A program made the translations under genes and the position numbers. A stretch of 64,000 bases of DNA from Rhizobium sp. L1K21 (GTDB taxonomy: Bacteria; Pseudomonadota; Alphaproteobacteria; Rhizobiales; Rhizobiaceae). Positions within the stretch are counted from its first letter, which is position 1. Each line of letters opens with the position of its first letter. Shown piece by piece: positions 34,439 through 46,733 of the stretch. Where the stretch lies: the NCBI RefSeq assembly GCF_024055895.1, contig NZ_JAMXLE010000011.1:1-64000 (forward strand), in the 5' to 3' direction. The notes beneath the pieces are model-generated. The model worked only from the letters and a program-made list of their open reading frames with translations, had not been told where the DNA came from and searched no databases.

Positions 34439-34981
34439 TCATGCTTCTGCCACCACCTTTTTGGTGATCTTGCCAAGTTCTTCGATTTCACAGGTGACGA
34501 CGTCGCCAAGCTTGAGAAAGACCGGCGATTTCATGCCGAAACCGACACCACCCGGAGTGCCGGTGAAAATAAGATCGCCCGGCTTCAAGGTCATCGCCTG
34601 GCTCAGCTCCTCGATCTGCGCCCAGACGTTAAACAGCATGTGCTTTGTGTTTGACGATTGCCGCGTGTCGCCATTGACCTTGCAGGTGATATTCAGGCGG
34701 TGTGGATCACCCACCTCATCTGCCGTTACGATGGCGGGGCCGACGGGCGCATGGGTATCGAAGCTTTTGCCGAGCAGCCATTGCGCCGTCTTGTTTTGCC
34801 AATCACGCACGCTGACGTCATTGCCGACAGCGTAACCGAAAACATGTTTGGGAGCTTCCGCCGCCGAAATATGACGCCCGCCTTTGCCGATCACAGCAAC
34901 CAGTTCAACCTCCCAGTCCAACTGGCTAAAGGCTTTGGGCAGCTGAATATCGCCATTTGGCGCATTCAGGCCAATGTACAT
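34439..34981 (-). pseudogene. Truncated fumarylacetoacetate hydrolase family gene
   Basis: 180 codons covering only the C-terminal two-thirds of an FAH-family hydrolase (normally about 280 residues). DWEVELVAVIGKGG, GNDVSVRDWQ and LIFTGTPGGVGFG are intact. The N-terminal domain is missing, and IGLN runs straight into APNGDIQLP: about 25-30 residues usually found between these points, including the conserved YxDHAAE segment with the catalytic His/Glu, are gone. Only 28 bp separate it from the upstream gamma-glutamyltransferase gene, leaving no room for the lost part. Probably a non-functional remnant. Confidence 0.7.
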
Positions 34982-35009
34982 TGATCAGGACACATGTGAT
35001 GGTCGCTGT

Positions 35010-36596
35010 TCAATATCCGGCTGCGAAGCCGTCCTTCCGGGGATCTGAGGCACCTGTCAGCGTTCCCTGCTCCCAGTCGATCCAGATCGCCTGGCCGCCA
35101 CCGAGTGGTTCCTCGGCGGAAATGACGTCATGACCTTTTTCTCTCAGCTCCGCGACCGTCTTTTCTGGCACACTGCGTTCTGCCACCACCTTGTCGTCCT
35201 GATAGAAGACCCGTGAGCTGTCGATGGCCTGCTGCACATCCATGCCGAAATCAATGACGCTGGTCAGAAGGTGCGCATGCCCAAAAGGCTGGTAATCTCC
35301 GCCCATGACACCGTAGGGCATGACGGCGCGCCCTTCGCGGGTCACCATTCCAGGCATAATCGTGTGCATTGGCCGCTTGCCGGGTGCCAGCGCATTTGGG
35401 TGAGAGGGATCAAGGCGGAAGCTTGCACCGCGGTTTTGCAGCAGCACCCCGGTTTCCGGGCAGACAATTCCGCTGCCGAACGAATAATAGATCGAATTGA
35501 TGAAGCTGACCGCGTTGCGGTCGGCATCAACCACGGAGATATAAACCGTGTCACTGGTCGAAAGCTTGGGATCGGGAAGATCTGTCATGGCCTTATTGGG
35601 GTCGATATGCGAGCGGAGATGCTGCGCCCGCTCCGCTGATAGCAGTGGTGAGAGGACCTCAGCAGTCGCATCCGCGTCACCGATCCGTTCGTTGCGGTCG
35701 CGATAGGCCAGACGACCAGCTTCGACCTCCAGATGAAAACGGTCGGCGCTGTTTGGATCGAGCCCGCCCAGGTCGAAGCCAGACAGGATGTTGAGCATGA
35801 CAAGTGCGGTCAGGCCCTGATTGTTCGGCGGAACCTGATGGATGCGCATACCGCGATAATCGGTCGAAATCGGTCTGACATAGTCGCAGGCAGCAGCAGC
35901 GAAATCCTCCACAGTGTGAACACCGCCGAGCGCATTTAGCCGGCGCACCATCGCTTCTGCAACCGGCCCCTTGTAGAATGCATCACGACCCTCGGCAGCA
36001 ATTCGTTTCAAGGTCTGGCCAAGGGCCGGCTGTCTATGCACATCACCGGGTTTCGGTGCTTTTCCCCCAGGCAGGAATATGTCCGAAGCGTGCGGGTCCT
36101 TCTCGAGCAGTTCGGCAGACGCCACCCAATCAAAAGCAACGCGGTCATGGATGACATAACCTTCCTCGGCATAACGGATCGCCGGGGCGAGAACGTCAGC
36201 CATGCTCAGTTTACCGTGATCCTGTTGCAGGCGGCACCATGCGTCAATCGCACCCGGTATCGTTACCGTGTGAGGGCCAAAGGTTGGCATTGTGGTGATG
36301 CCAAGAGCTTTCATTCGATCAATTGTCGCCGCAGCCGGGGCGCGACCAGAGCCATTCAGCGCAATCACCTCATCCGTTCCGGCGGGGCAGAAAAGCATGA
36401 AGCAATCTCCACCAATGCCCGTTGATTGTGGCTCAACCACCGCCTGAACCGCCGCGGCGCAGATCGCCGCATCAATCGCATTGCCGCCCGAGCGCAGAAC
36501 ATCCAGCGCAGCAAGGGTCGAAAGGGGATGCGATGTGGCCGCCATCCCATTCATGGCTCTGACCGGCGAGCGGCCTGGAAACTGAAAATCGCGCAT
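35010..36596 (-). CDS. ggt: Gamma-glutamyltransferase
   Basis: 528-residue Ntn-hydrolase-type GGT precursor. The autoprocessing nucleophile is T350 in KLSTSDTVYISVVD, preceded by about 349 residues that form the large subunit; VMGGDYQPFGH and NRGASFRLDP are small-subunit motifs. No signal peptide is visible, so it is probably cytoplasmic and may act on a catabolic gamma-glutamyl intermediate rather than on extracellular glutathione. It is upstream of the truncated FAH gene and allE on the same strand. Confidence 0.88.
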   Translation of the reverse strand: MRDFQFPGRSPVRAMNGMAATSHPLSTLAALDVLRSGGNAIDAAICAAAVQAVVEPQSTGIGGDCFMLFCPAGTDEVIALNGSGRAPAAATIDRMKALGITTMPTFGPHTVTIPGAIDAWCRLQQDHGKLSMADVLAPAIRYAEEGYVIHDRVAFDWVASAELLEKDPHASDIFLPGGKAPKPGDVHRQPALGQTLKRIAAEGRDAFYKGPVAEAMVRRLNALGGVHTVEDFAAAACDYVRPISTDYRGMRIHQVPPNNQGLTALVMLNILSGFDLGGLDPNSADRFHLEVEAGRLAYRDRNERIGDADATAEVLSPLLSAERAQHLRSHIDPNKAMTDLPDPKLSTSDTVYISVVDADRNAVSFINSIYYSFGSGIVCPETGVLLQNRGASFRLDPSHPNALAPGKRPMHTIMPGMVTREGRAVMPYGVMGGDYQPFGHAHLLTSVIDFGMDVQQAIDSSRVFYQDDKVVAERSVPEKTVAELREKGHDVISAEEPLGGGQAIWIDWEQGTLTGASDPRKDGFAAGY

Positions 36597-36994
36597 GTCG
36601 TTTTACTCTGTTGTCGCCTGTTTGGATGTTCACCGGTTCACTTGCAAGAACCGAAGTGGTGACAGGAAAGTGTGGAACCCGCCATCTGTCAACGATCCGA
36701 GACAGGAAAGCCACCGTCCGTTCATGAAATTCCACCGAGCGCACTGCCTTTCCATCGGCAATCAGCTGGCTTCTTTCGATATTCGAAAGCTTTAATGCGA
36801 AACGCGCGCAGCCGTCATGGGGGAAGCTCCGCCGCAAGGTGCTGACTGCGGAACGGCGGAGGCTGAAACCGATATGCGCGCCCATGTCATGGATGTGACG
36901 CACAACCTTCTCGAGCAGACCGTGGCATAAGTACGAATGGTCGATGGGCTACAAGGATCGAGCGGAAATCCGCGCCTGTGCAGAGCAGAACGCT
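36597..36994. other. 398-bp interval between ggt and a TetR gene
   Basis: No convincing gene. On the plus strand an open frame of 44 codons between stops (about 36796-36930) reads like a protein C-terminus (MRAHVMDVTHNLLEQTVA then stop), which may be a leftover of a deleted gene; I do not recognise it. The ggt promoter should lie at the left end. Confidence 0.4.
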
Positions 36995-37657
36995 TCACTG
37001 AAAATACAGGCGCGAAATCTCCTCGGGAGAGGGTGGATTGCACATCACCGATATGACTGAAAGCTCTGCCATGACTTCGGCTTGCTGGATCGTGTCAGAT
37101 GGCGAGATGAATGCGAGATCGGCTGGGGAATAACAGGCATAGCCATGCGGGGCCAAGACAAGGTAGAGCGCCAGCCGCCGCGGGTCACCTTGAATGATAA
37201 TACCCTCTTTTTGGCAACGCTCAATCACGCCAATCAACGTGGAAAGCGCTTCGGCGTTATATTTTTCGCGCCCGCTTTCAGGCGTTTCGTCCTCCCGATC
37301 CTGCCCGAACATCAAGGCAAAGAAACCCGGATTCTCTTTTGCAAAAAGGATATAGGCAGTGCCAAGGGCATTCAGCTGGCTCATGGCGTCAGAGGGTGCC
37401 TTTTCGAGTTCTTTCGTCTGATATTGGCGAAGCTGGCGAAACCCTTCAGCTGTCAGATTATCGATAAGAGCCTGCTTGCCAGAGAAGTGTCTGTAGACCG
37501 AAACATGGGTCACTCCAAGCTCGTTGGCGACTTCTCTAAGCGAGAAATTCGGCCCCTTGCGCTTCAAAAGAAATTTCAAAGAGGTCTTTACGATCGCATT
37601 TCGTAAGTCGTTGTGATGATAGCTCTTTTTCTTCATGGATTTGGGCGCGGCGGCCAT
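36995..37657 (-). CDS. TetR-family transcriptional regulator
   Basis: 220 residues with an N-terminal TetR helix-turn-helix (about 12-60, FSLREVANELGVTHVSVYRH) preceded by a basic segment, and a C-terminal ligand/dimerisation domain (TetR_C, about 90-205). It is divergent from the ABC transporter-amidase operon, and a 19-bp palindrome between them (37792-37810) is the likely operator. Probably a repressor relieved by the transported substrate. Confidence 0.88.
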   Translation of the reverse strand: MAAAPKSMKKKSYHHNDLRNAIVKTSLKFLLKRKGPNFSLREVANELGVTHVSVYRHFSGKQALIDNLTAEGFRQLRQYQTKELEKAPSDAMSQLNALGTAYILFAKENPGFFALMFGQDREDETPESGREKYNAEALSTLIGVIERCQKEGIIIQGDPRRLALYLVLAPHGYACYSPADLAFISPSDTIQQAEVMAELSVISVMCNPPSPEEISRLYFQ

Positions 37658-37791
37658 TTAGTTCACGTCTTTCTTTCAAGCATTTTTTGCAGGTGCGTCA
37701 AACGCGCGCAACAAGGTGCGTTGGCAAGAGCGTATGGCCTTTTGGAAAATAGGCCAATACCCAGTTGACGAATGCTATTCCCTTTGCAAGT

Positions 37792-37810
37792 ATGTTACCA
37801 GTGGTTACAT
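37792..37810. promoter_or_regulatory. 19-bp palindrome, likely TetR operator
   Basis: ATGTTACCA-G-TGGTTACAT, 19 bp with a single symmetric mismatch pair around a central G. It lies between the TetR gene and the ABC operon start, overlapping where a promoter -10 region could be. Confidence 0.65.
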
Positions 37811-37853
37811 CAAAAATAGCTCTGTAAGGCAGCCACGAACTGGGAGATTATTT

Positions 37854-39146
37854 ATGACTTTGATTGCTGAAAAAGCATCCGTATCGCGCCGTACACTTTT
37901 AAAGATTGGCGCGGCAAGCGCTGCAACAGGGCTGTTTGCCCCCTCCATTGCCCGCAGCGCCGGATCGACCATCAAAATTGGTTATGTCGGCAGTTTGTCC
38001 GGCATCCGCGCCGCCTTTGGCGAAACCGAGAGCTGGACACTGGAAAAAATGAAACAGCATCTGGCCAACGGGCTGGATGTGGGCGGCAAGAAATATGAGG
38101 TCGAACTGGTCATTCGTGACAACCAGTCCGATCCCAATCGCTCTTCTTCCATCGCAAGTGAGCTTGTCCTTCGTGAGCGCTGCAACATCGTTCTCGCCCA
38201 AGATGGTGATGGTGCGATGTCAATCGGCGAACTCGCCGACAGCCGACGGGTTCCCACTATCTCCACCATGGTGCCCTGGCAGGGTTGGTTCTTCCCGCGC
38301 GGCGGCGTTCCGGACAAGGGTTTCCCTTACACATTCCACTTCTTCGCCGGTTCGGACACGATCCTTGAAACGTTCGTGTCGCTGATGGGGAAGGTCGATA
38401 CGAACAAGAAGGCCGGGACGCTTTATCTGGACAACGAACCCGGCAAGGCATTCATGGATCCCGAGCTCGGCCTGCCGCCGATGCTGAAAGGCGCTGGCTT
38501 TGAAGAAACCGCGGCCGGTCCGTTCCCCATTTCGGCCAACGATTTCTCCAACGCCGTTGCGCAGTTTTCTGCCGCAAAACCGGACATTCTCACCGGCTTC
38601 ATGTATACCAACCACTTCATTCCGTTCTGGAATCAGATCCAGCAAGCTGGGCTCTCGCCCAAGGTTTGCGCCATGGCTGCCGCCTTCCTGTTTCCCTCAG
38701 GTGTTGAAGCGCTTGGAAAGATGGGTGATGGAATGGCAACGGAAGTCTGGTGGTCTCCTCGCTTCCCCTATGCATCAACCATCACCGGCCAGAGCGCTGA
38801 AGCACTTGCGGCGGAATGGGAAAAGGAAGCCAATCGGCAATGGACACAACCTTTGGGTTATGGTCATGCCCTTTGGGAAATAGGCCTTGCTGCGCTTAAG
38901 AATTCCAATGACCCGTTGGATCCGGACGCGGTGCGCGATGCTATTGCCAATCTGAATTTGGATACGATTATCGGCCGGGTCAATTTTGCGGAAAGCCCTA
39001 TCAAGAGCGTTGCGATTACCGGTCTGGCAGGCGGACAATGGCGCAAGGGAACCGGCAAATATCCCTATGATCTGAAGATCGTCAGCAACGCTGCGCTGCC
39101 TGCTGTTCCGATTGAAGCGGAAATGGTGCCACTGGGCGGCGCTTGA
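37854..39146 (+). CDS. ABC transporter substrate-binding protein (branched-chain/amide type)
   Basis: 430-residue periplasmic binding protein of the LivK/AmiC/UrtA group. The N-terminus carries a twin-arginine-like signal (SRRTLLKIGAASAATGLF) ending near SIARSAG, and the mature protein starts IKIGYVGSLSG. I use ATG 37854, preceded by GGGAGA; a longer ORF would begin inside the operator. It heads the five-gene transporter and amidase operon, so an amide or amino-acid-like ligand is plausible. Confidence 0.87.
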   Translation: MTLIAEKASVSRRTLLKIGAASAATGLFAPSIARSAGSTIKIGYVGSLSGIRAAFGETESWTLEKMKQHLANGLDVGGKKYEVELVIRDNQSDPNRSSSIASELVLRERCNIVLAQDGDGAMSIGELADSRRVPTISTMVPWQGWFFPRGGVPDKGFPYTFHFFAGSDTILETFVSLMGKVDTNKKAGTLYLDNEPGKAFMDPELGLPPMLKGAGFEETAAGPFPISANDFSNAVAQFSAAKPDILTGFMYTNHFIPFWNQIQQAGLSPKVCAMAAAFLFPSGVEALGKMGDGMATEVWWSPRFPYASTITGQSAEALAAEWEKEANRQWTQPLGYGHALWEIGLAALKNSNDPLDPDAVRDAIANLNLDTIIGRVNFAESPIKSVAITGLAGGQWRKGTGKYPYDLKIVSNAALPAVPIEAEMVPLGGA

Positions 39147-39149
39147 GAC

Positions 39150-39869
39150 GTGGCAACCATGGCAATCTTAGCGACTGAAAATGTGTCGCGGCAGTTTGGC
39201 TCGGTCTTTGCGGTCGAACGCGTTGATCTGACGCTGAATGCCGGCGAAAGTGTCGGTCTTATCGGTCCCAATGGGGCCGGCAAGACAACACTTCTTTCCC
39301 TGCTGACTGGTGATCTGCGGCCGTCATCGGGGAAAATCCTGATGGACGGCAAAGACGTCACGTCTTTGCCGCTCTACGCCCGCGTTCGCGCCGGTATTGC
39401 GCGCGCGGCGCAGATTCCGAAGACCTTTTCAAGATTGAGCGTCCGTGAGAACGTCTCGCTGCCGGCCTTCTTCGGAGCCGGTCTTGCCGGCGACGCGGCG
39501 TCTGAATGGATCGATGAGGTGCTTGAGATGTCAGGCCTCAGCGACCGGGCAGGCAAACAGGCCGGTGCACTGGGCTTGCTTGACCGCAAGCGGCTGGAAC
39601 TCGCAAAGGCCGTTGCCAGCAAGCCGCGTGTGCTTCTGCTGGACGAGGTGGCAGCAGGCCTAACCGAACCGGAGATTGCTTCGATCAAGGAAGTCATTCT
39701 GCGCCTTCAGCCAAACCGAGCAATTGTCTGGGTTGAGCATATTCCATTTGCTCTGCAGGGTGTCTGTTCCCGCATCGTTGTCATGGACAAGGGCAGCAAG
39801 CTGCTCGATGGCCCGTTCGACGAAGTGTGGGCATCAGAGACCCTTCAAAGCACTTATATGGGGACGTGA
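39150..39869 (+). CDS. livG: ABC transporter ATP-binding protein (LivG type)
   Basis: 239-residue ATPase with Walker A GPNGAGKTT, Walker B VLLLDEVAAGL and a signature region LGLLDRKRLELAKAVASKP that departs from the usual LSGGQ, as in many LivG proteins. Start at GTG 39150, 3 bp after the binding-protein stop; ATG 39159 is an alternative. Pairs with the LivF-type ATPase downstream. Confidence 0.88.
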   Translation: MATMAILATENVSRQFGSVFAVERVDLTLNAGESVGLIGPNGAGKTTLLSLLTGDLRPSSGKILMDGKDVTSLPLYARVRAGIARAAQIPKTFSRLSVRENVSLPAFFGAGLAGDAASEWIDEVLEMSGLSDRAGKQAGALGLLDRKRLELAKAVASKPRVLLLDEVAAGLTEPEIASIKEVILRLQPNRAIVWVEHIPFALQGVCSRIVVMDKGSKLLDGPFDEVWASETLQSTYMGT

Positions 39870-39870
39870 T

Positions 39871-40575
39871 TTGAACCTCGCTCTTGATGTTGCGCATGTG
39901 GCTGCCAACTTCGGCCAGTTTCGCGCCTTAAATGATATTTCCCTATCGCTTGAAGCCGGAGAAACGCTGGCGCTGGTGGGTGCCAACGGTGCAGGAAAAT
40001 CGACCTTTCTCAAAATCCTGTGTGGTCTGGTCGACAGTTGGCAGGGAACGGTGAATATCAACGGTACACCGCTCAAGCCGGGTTCCCCGCGGCAGTCCTC
40101 GGAGCTTGGGCTGGCGCTTGTTCCTGAAGGCAGGCTTCTCTTCGAAAGCCTCACAGTACGGGAAAACCTCATGATCGGGCAGACGGCCCGCTCCGGTCCG
40201 TGGTCCCTTGAAGCTATTGAGCGGCTTTTTCCGGTGCTCAAGGAGAGGCGCAACGCACGGCCAAGAGAACTTTCCGGCGGTCAGCAGCAGATGGTTGCCA
40301 TCGGTCGCGCACTTGCTTCCAATCCACAGATCCTGCTGTTTGACGAAATTTCACTGGGCCTGTCGCCTGCGGTCGTGCGCGAAGTTTATGACGCGCTGAA
40401 GGCCGTGCGTAAGGAAGGCGTCACCCTCGTGATTGTCGACCAGGACATATCACGGGTCTGCAATGTATCCGAAAATGTCGCCTGCTTCTTCAAGGGCACT
40501 GTCACGCATTACGGGCCTGCAGCAGGCATGACGGCAGCTGCGCTGCATGAAGCTTATTTCGGGGGCCGCACATGA
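39871..40575 (+). CDS. livF: ABC transporter ATP-binding protein (LivF type)
   Basis: 234-residue ATPase with Walker A GANGAGKST, signature ELSGGQQQMVAIGRAL and Walker B ILLFDEISLGLSP. The TTG at 39871 directly after the livG stop is the best start: the LNLALDVAHVAANFG opening fits the family and longer frames lie inside livG. Its stop overlaps the permease start. Confidence 0.88.
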   Translation: MNLALDVAHVAANFGQFRALNDISLSLEAGETLALVGANGAGKSTFLKILCGLVDSWQGTVNINGTPLKPGSPRQSSELGLALVPEGRLLFESLTVRENLMIGQTARSGPWSLEAIERLFPVLKERRNARPRELSGGQQQMVAIGRALASNPQILLFDEISLGLSPAVVREVYDALKAVRKEGVTLVIVDQDISRVCNVSENVACFFKGTVTHYGPAAGMTAAALHEAYFGGRT

Positions 40576-41441
40576 CCGCAGCGCAATTCACCGTTCTCAT
40601 TTTTCAAGGGCTTACACTCGGCGGACTTTATGCCATGATCGGAGCGGGGCTGGCGCTGAACTACGGGATATTGAAAGTCCTTCAGTTGGCGCATGGCGAA
40701 TATATTACCTATGGCGCCTTTGCCGCCATTGGCGCGATCGCCCTTTTTCCGAACCTGCCATTCCCCCTCGTCCTGTTGTTGGCGTTCCTGGCATGCGCGT
40801 TGCTGGGTGCCGCCGCGCAATTGCTGATCGTCGAACGCGCTATGGCCCACCGCAACGAGGTCGTGGCGATGCTGGTGACTTTCGGGCTCGCCGTGGTGCT
40901 TCGCGACAGCCTGGCCGAGTTTGCCGGCGCTGACTTGCGGGGACTATCCGTGGGAAGCCTGGCGCAGGCCAATTTCACCATCGCCGGTATAACGCTCGGT
41001 GTGCTTCCACTCGTATCGCTCGGGATCGCGTTAACCTCCTTCCTGCTTCTCGCGCTGCTCATCTTCCGGACGCGTCTTGGAATGGAGATTCGCGCTGTTT
41101 CCGATATGCCGGATATCGCAGCACTTGTGGGCGCGCGCGTAAAGCGAACTCATATCGTGGTCGCGGCCCTGTCAGCAGGACTGGCGGCAATTGCCGGCGT
41201 GTTGCTTGCGATGCGCTCCAGCATTTCCCCCTACTCAGGCCTCGATAGTCTCCTTATCGCCTTTGAAGTGGTGGTCCTGGGCGGGCTCGGTTCCATCAGA
41301 GGCGTCTTGCTGGCCGGCCTGCTCTTGGGAATGACACAGGTTATCAGCACATGGGCCGACAACAGTGCGGGACTGTTCTACGTGCATCTCGTCTTCTTCG
41401 TAGTTCTCGTATTCCGCGCAAAGACCGGGAAGCTTCAATGA
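40572..41441 (+). CDS. livH: ABC transporter permease (LivH type)
   Basis: 289-residue inner-membrane permease with about eight helices. The LTLGGLYAMIGAGLALNYGI opening and the cytoplasmic coupling loop RAVSDMPDIAALVGARVKRT are typical of LivH. ATGA overlap with livF and with the following permease gene shows tight coupling. Confidence 0.9.
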   Translation: MTAAQFTVLIFQGLTLGGLYAMIGAGLALNYGILKVLQLAHGEYITYGAFAAIGAIALFPNLPFPLVLLLAFLACALLGAAAQLLIVERAMAHRNEVVAMLVTFGLAVVLRDSLAEFAGADLRGLSVGSLAQANFTIAGITLGVLPLVSLGIALTSFLLLALLIFRTRLGMEIRAVSDMPDIAALVGARVKRTHIVVAALSAGLAAIAGVLLAMRSSISPYSGLDSLLIAFEVVVLGGLGSIRGVLLAGLLLGMTQVISTWADNSAGLFYVHLVFFVVLVFRAKTGKLQ

Positions 41442-42387
41442 TGAAAAAAGTCGAATTTGTTGCCCTGGCCGTTGGTGCAATAGCGGCCATTTGTGCGGCC
41501 ATCTTTTTAGACTCCGGCCTGCAGTTCCTTCTTTGTGAGGTATTGGTTCTTTTCCTGATGGCCCAGATGTGGAACCTGGCTGCCGGTTATGCCGGCCAGA
41601 TTTCCTTCGGTCCGCAAATGTTCGTCGGACTTGGCGGTTATGCTCTCTATATGATCTCCAATAACACCACGATCCCGGTGTGGGTGGTCATGGCACTGGT
41701 ACCAATTGTTGTGGGCCTGTTGGCAATTCCGCTCGGCATGGTCGTCTTCCATTTGAAACATGCCTATTTTGCCATTGGAACCTGGGTCGCTGCCGAAATC
41801 GCCTTCCAATTTGTCATCAAGACCCCCTCGCTCGGCGGCTCGAGCGGTCTGGTTCTTCGCCCTGGCGGAGAGATGGTCGAGGGATATCCCGAGAAGACGG
41901 TCGTTGCTGTTGCGCTTTTTGCGTCCGTTGCACTCATCGTGGCCTTGCGCATGTTCCTGCGCAGCAGGCTTGGTCTTGCCGTGCTCGCCGTTCGCGACAA
42001 CGAAACAGGTGCGGAAGCAACAGGCATCAATGTCCGGCGGCTGCACCTTGCGCTCTACACACTGACGGGTGCCGGCATCGCCACCGCCGCCGCTCTTTAT
42101 TACTCAACCACGCTTTTCTTGACCCCGCTTGATGCTTTTCAGGCCAAATGGGCGGTGGAGCTGATGTTCATTGTCGTTGTCGGCGGCCTCGGCACTTTGA
42201 CAGGACCTGCCATCGGCGTCGCATTGTTTATCGGCCTTCGTGAATTCATGACGGCGAATGGGTACAGCGGCGACCAGTACTGGATCATCATGGGCGTTTT
42301 GGCAATCGCGGTGCTGCTTCTTCTACCCCAGGGAATATGGCCCGCACTGACAACATTTTACACCCGCATGACTAGAGGAAATACCCA

Positions 42388-42391
<4 letters not shown>
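41438..42391 (+). CDS. livM: ABC transporter permease (LivM type)
   Basis: 317-residue permease with about nine membrane segments. AAGYAGQISFGPQMFVGLGG is the LivM signature and VLAVRDNETGAEATGINVRR the coupling loop. Start at ATG 41438 overlapping livH; the longer upstream frame is inside livH. It completes the importer and overlaps the amidase start by 4 bp. Confidence 0.9.
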
Positions 42392-45045
<2,654 letters not shown>

Positions 45046-45152
45046 TGTTCCAAAATATAGAATGTTTTCCTTATAAATATGAAATTTTATTGAGCTTATC
45101 CATCCCCTATATCCTCCGGAGCGTTGAACCGGGCAAAGCCGAGGTAGCTCTC

Positions 45153-46721
45153 TTGATATATACGTTCTCACTCTCCTTTCTCTCACCGATCCTTCTTATT
45201 GCCGTTTCCTTGGTAGCATTCGCGCGTCCAGGACGCCGACCGGGCAATTTCCCCTATTGGTCCGAATGGGCGGCCTTGTCGGCCTTCTTCATGTCACTTT
45301 GCGGGATGGTGCAGATCCTTGCCTTTGGACCGATGCAAACCGGCTGGGGTAGCGGCTGGTCATATGCGGGCCTGCAAGGCAACAGTGTCACGCTTACGAT
45401 GACAATCCTTGTCTCATTTATCGGATGGATCGTCCTTCGTTTCAGCCGGCGTTATCTCGATGGTGAAACCGATGAAGGTGCGTGCCATGGCCTGATGCTG
45501 GCAACGATCGCGGCAGTGCTGGTCTTCGTACAGTCCGCCAGCCTGCTGACGATGCTGTTCTCCACGATCGCAGTAGGCCTATCCCTTCGGCAGCTCCTGC
45601 TCGTCTATCGTGATCGCCCGCAAGCGCGGCGAGCGGCTGCAAAATTCTCGCTGGTCTGGCATGCAGGCGATGCGGCCTTTCTGATCGCTGCACTGCTCTT
45701 GTTCCTAAACTTCAACACGCAGGCGCTGGGGCAGCTTGCGATGGAGGCGACCGGTCGGGGGCTGGGCCTTATGGGCCAGATCGGTGTAACATTTCTTGTG
45801 CTGGCCGCCATGCTCAAATCTGCGGCATTTCCGCTTCATGGCTGGCTGACTGAGGTGATGGAAGCACCAACGCCGGTGTCGGCTCTACTGCATGCCGGCA
45901 TCATCAATGCCGGTGGCGTCATGCTAATTTACACATCGGCACTCGTGCAGATGAACACCGCCATGATGGCAGCCCTGGTGATGGTGGGCGGGTTAACCGC
46001 GCTCTTCGGGGCGGCCGTCATGCTCACGCAAAGCGCAATCAAGACTGCACTGGCCTGGTCCACAATCGCACAGATGGGCTTCATGCTCCTGCAATGCGGG
46101 CTGGGGCTGTGGCCACTTGCCCTTCTCCATATTGTCGCCCATTCGCTTTACAAGGCGCATGCCTTCCTTTCATCCGGCGGTGCGGTTTCTGCTGTTGTGG
46201 CCTCACGCAGGCTCGGGCCCGTCGCAGTCCCGAGCGTCGGCGTGGTCCTGCGGTCTTTTGTCCTGGCCGTTCTCCTCTACGGCCTGATTGCCCTTCTGTT
46301 TTCTGTCTTCGTTGAACCGAAGTCTGCCCAGGCGCTTGCGCTTGGTACAATTCTGGTTTTTGGCGTTGCCTATCTTGTTGCTCAGGGGCTTGCTGACCTT
46401 GCACCCGCCGCATTGACCCGCCGAACAGCGCTGTTATCCGTGGTCGCAACGATTGCATACTTCTCCCTACAGGCCCTCTCGATTACTGCCTGGGGTCATG
46501 CCCTGCCCGCGCCGCCGGACACGGGGCCGCTGGAATGGGCGCTGATCGTGCTTGCCCTCGTATCATTCGGAATGGTTGCTTTTGCGCAGGCGCTTTTTCC
46601 GCTTTGGGCCCATCATCCGGCAGTTGCGGGACTTCGGGTTCATCTTGCCAATGGCCTCTATCTGAATGCGCTCCTCGATCGTGCCATCGGCGGCTTTCAG
46701 AACGCCAATTCAAACACATAA
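45153..46721 (+). CDS. dabB: DabB, membrane subunit of a DAB inorganic carbon transporter
   Basis: 522-residue polytopic protein of the NuoL/MrpA family (about 13-14 helices), with FPLHGWLTEVMEAPTPVSAL and the central lysine/histidine helices of proton-conducting subunits. Next to dabA and without other nuo genes it fits DabB, which couples a cation gradient to DabA. I choose TTG 45153, with GAGGT seven bases upstream; an ATG at 45045 would overlap the LysR start. 12 bp separate it from dabA. Confidence 0.85.
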   Translation: MIYTFSLSFLSPILLIAVSLVAFARPGRRPGNFPYWSEWAALSAFFMSLCGMVQILAFGPMQTGWGSGWSYAGLQGNSVTLTMTILVSFIGWIVLRFSRRYLDGETDEGACHGLMLATIAAVLVFVQSASLLTMLFSTIAVGLSLRQLLLVYRDRPQARRAAAKFSLVWHAGDAAFLIAALLLFLNFNTQALGQLAMEATGRGLGLMGQIGVTFLVLAAMLKSAAFPLHGWLTEVMEAPTPVSALLHAGIINAGGVMLIYTSALVQMNTAMMAALVMVGGLTALFGAAVMLTQSAIKTALAWSTIAQMGFMLLQCGLGLWPLALLHIVAHSLYKAHAFLSSGGAVSAVVASRRLGPVAVPSVGVVLRSFVLAVLLYGLIALLFSVFVEPKSAQALALGTILVFGVAYLVAQGLADLAPAALTRRTALLSVVATIAYFSLQALSITAWGHALPAPPDTGPLEWALIVLALVSFGMVAFAQALFPLWAHHPAVAGLRVHLANGLYLNALLDRAIGGFQNANSNT

Positions 46722-46733
46722 CAGGAGACGGAC

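Noticed and set aside
36472-36903. 143-codon minus-strand frame upstream of and into ggt
   Set aside because: It runs out of frame into ggt, has no domain and no good ribosome-binding site.
45153-46721. Respiratory complex I subunit NuoL
   Set aside because: The sequence is of the NuoL/MrpA family, but no other nuo or mrp gene is present and the next gene is dabA, so DabB is the better call.
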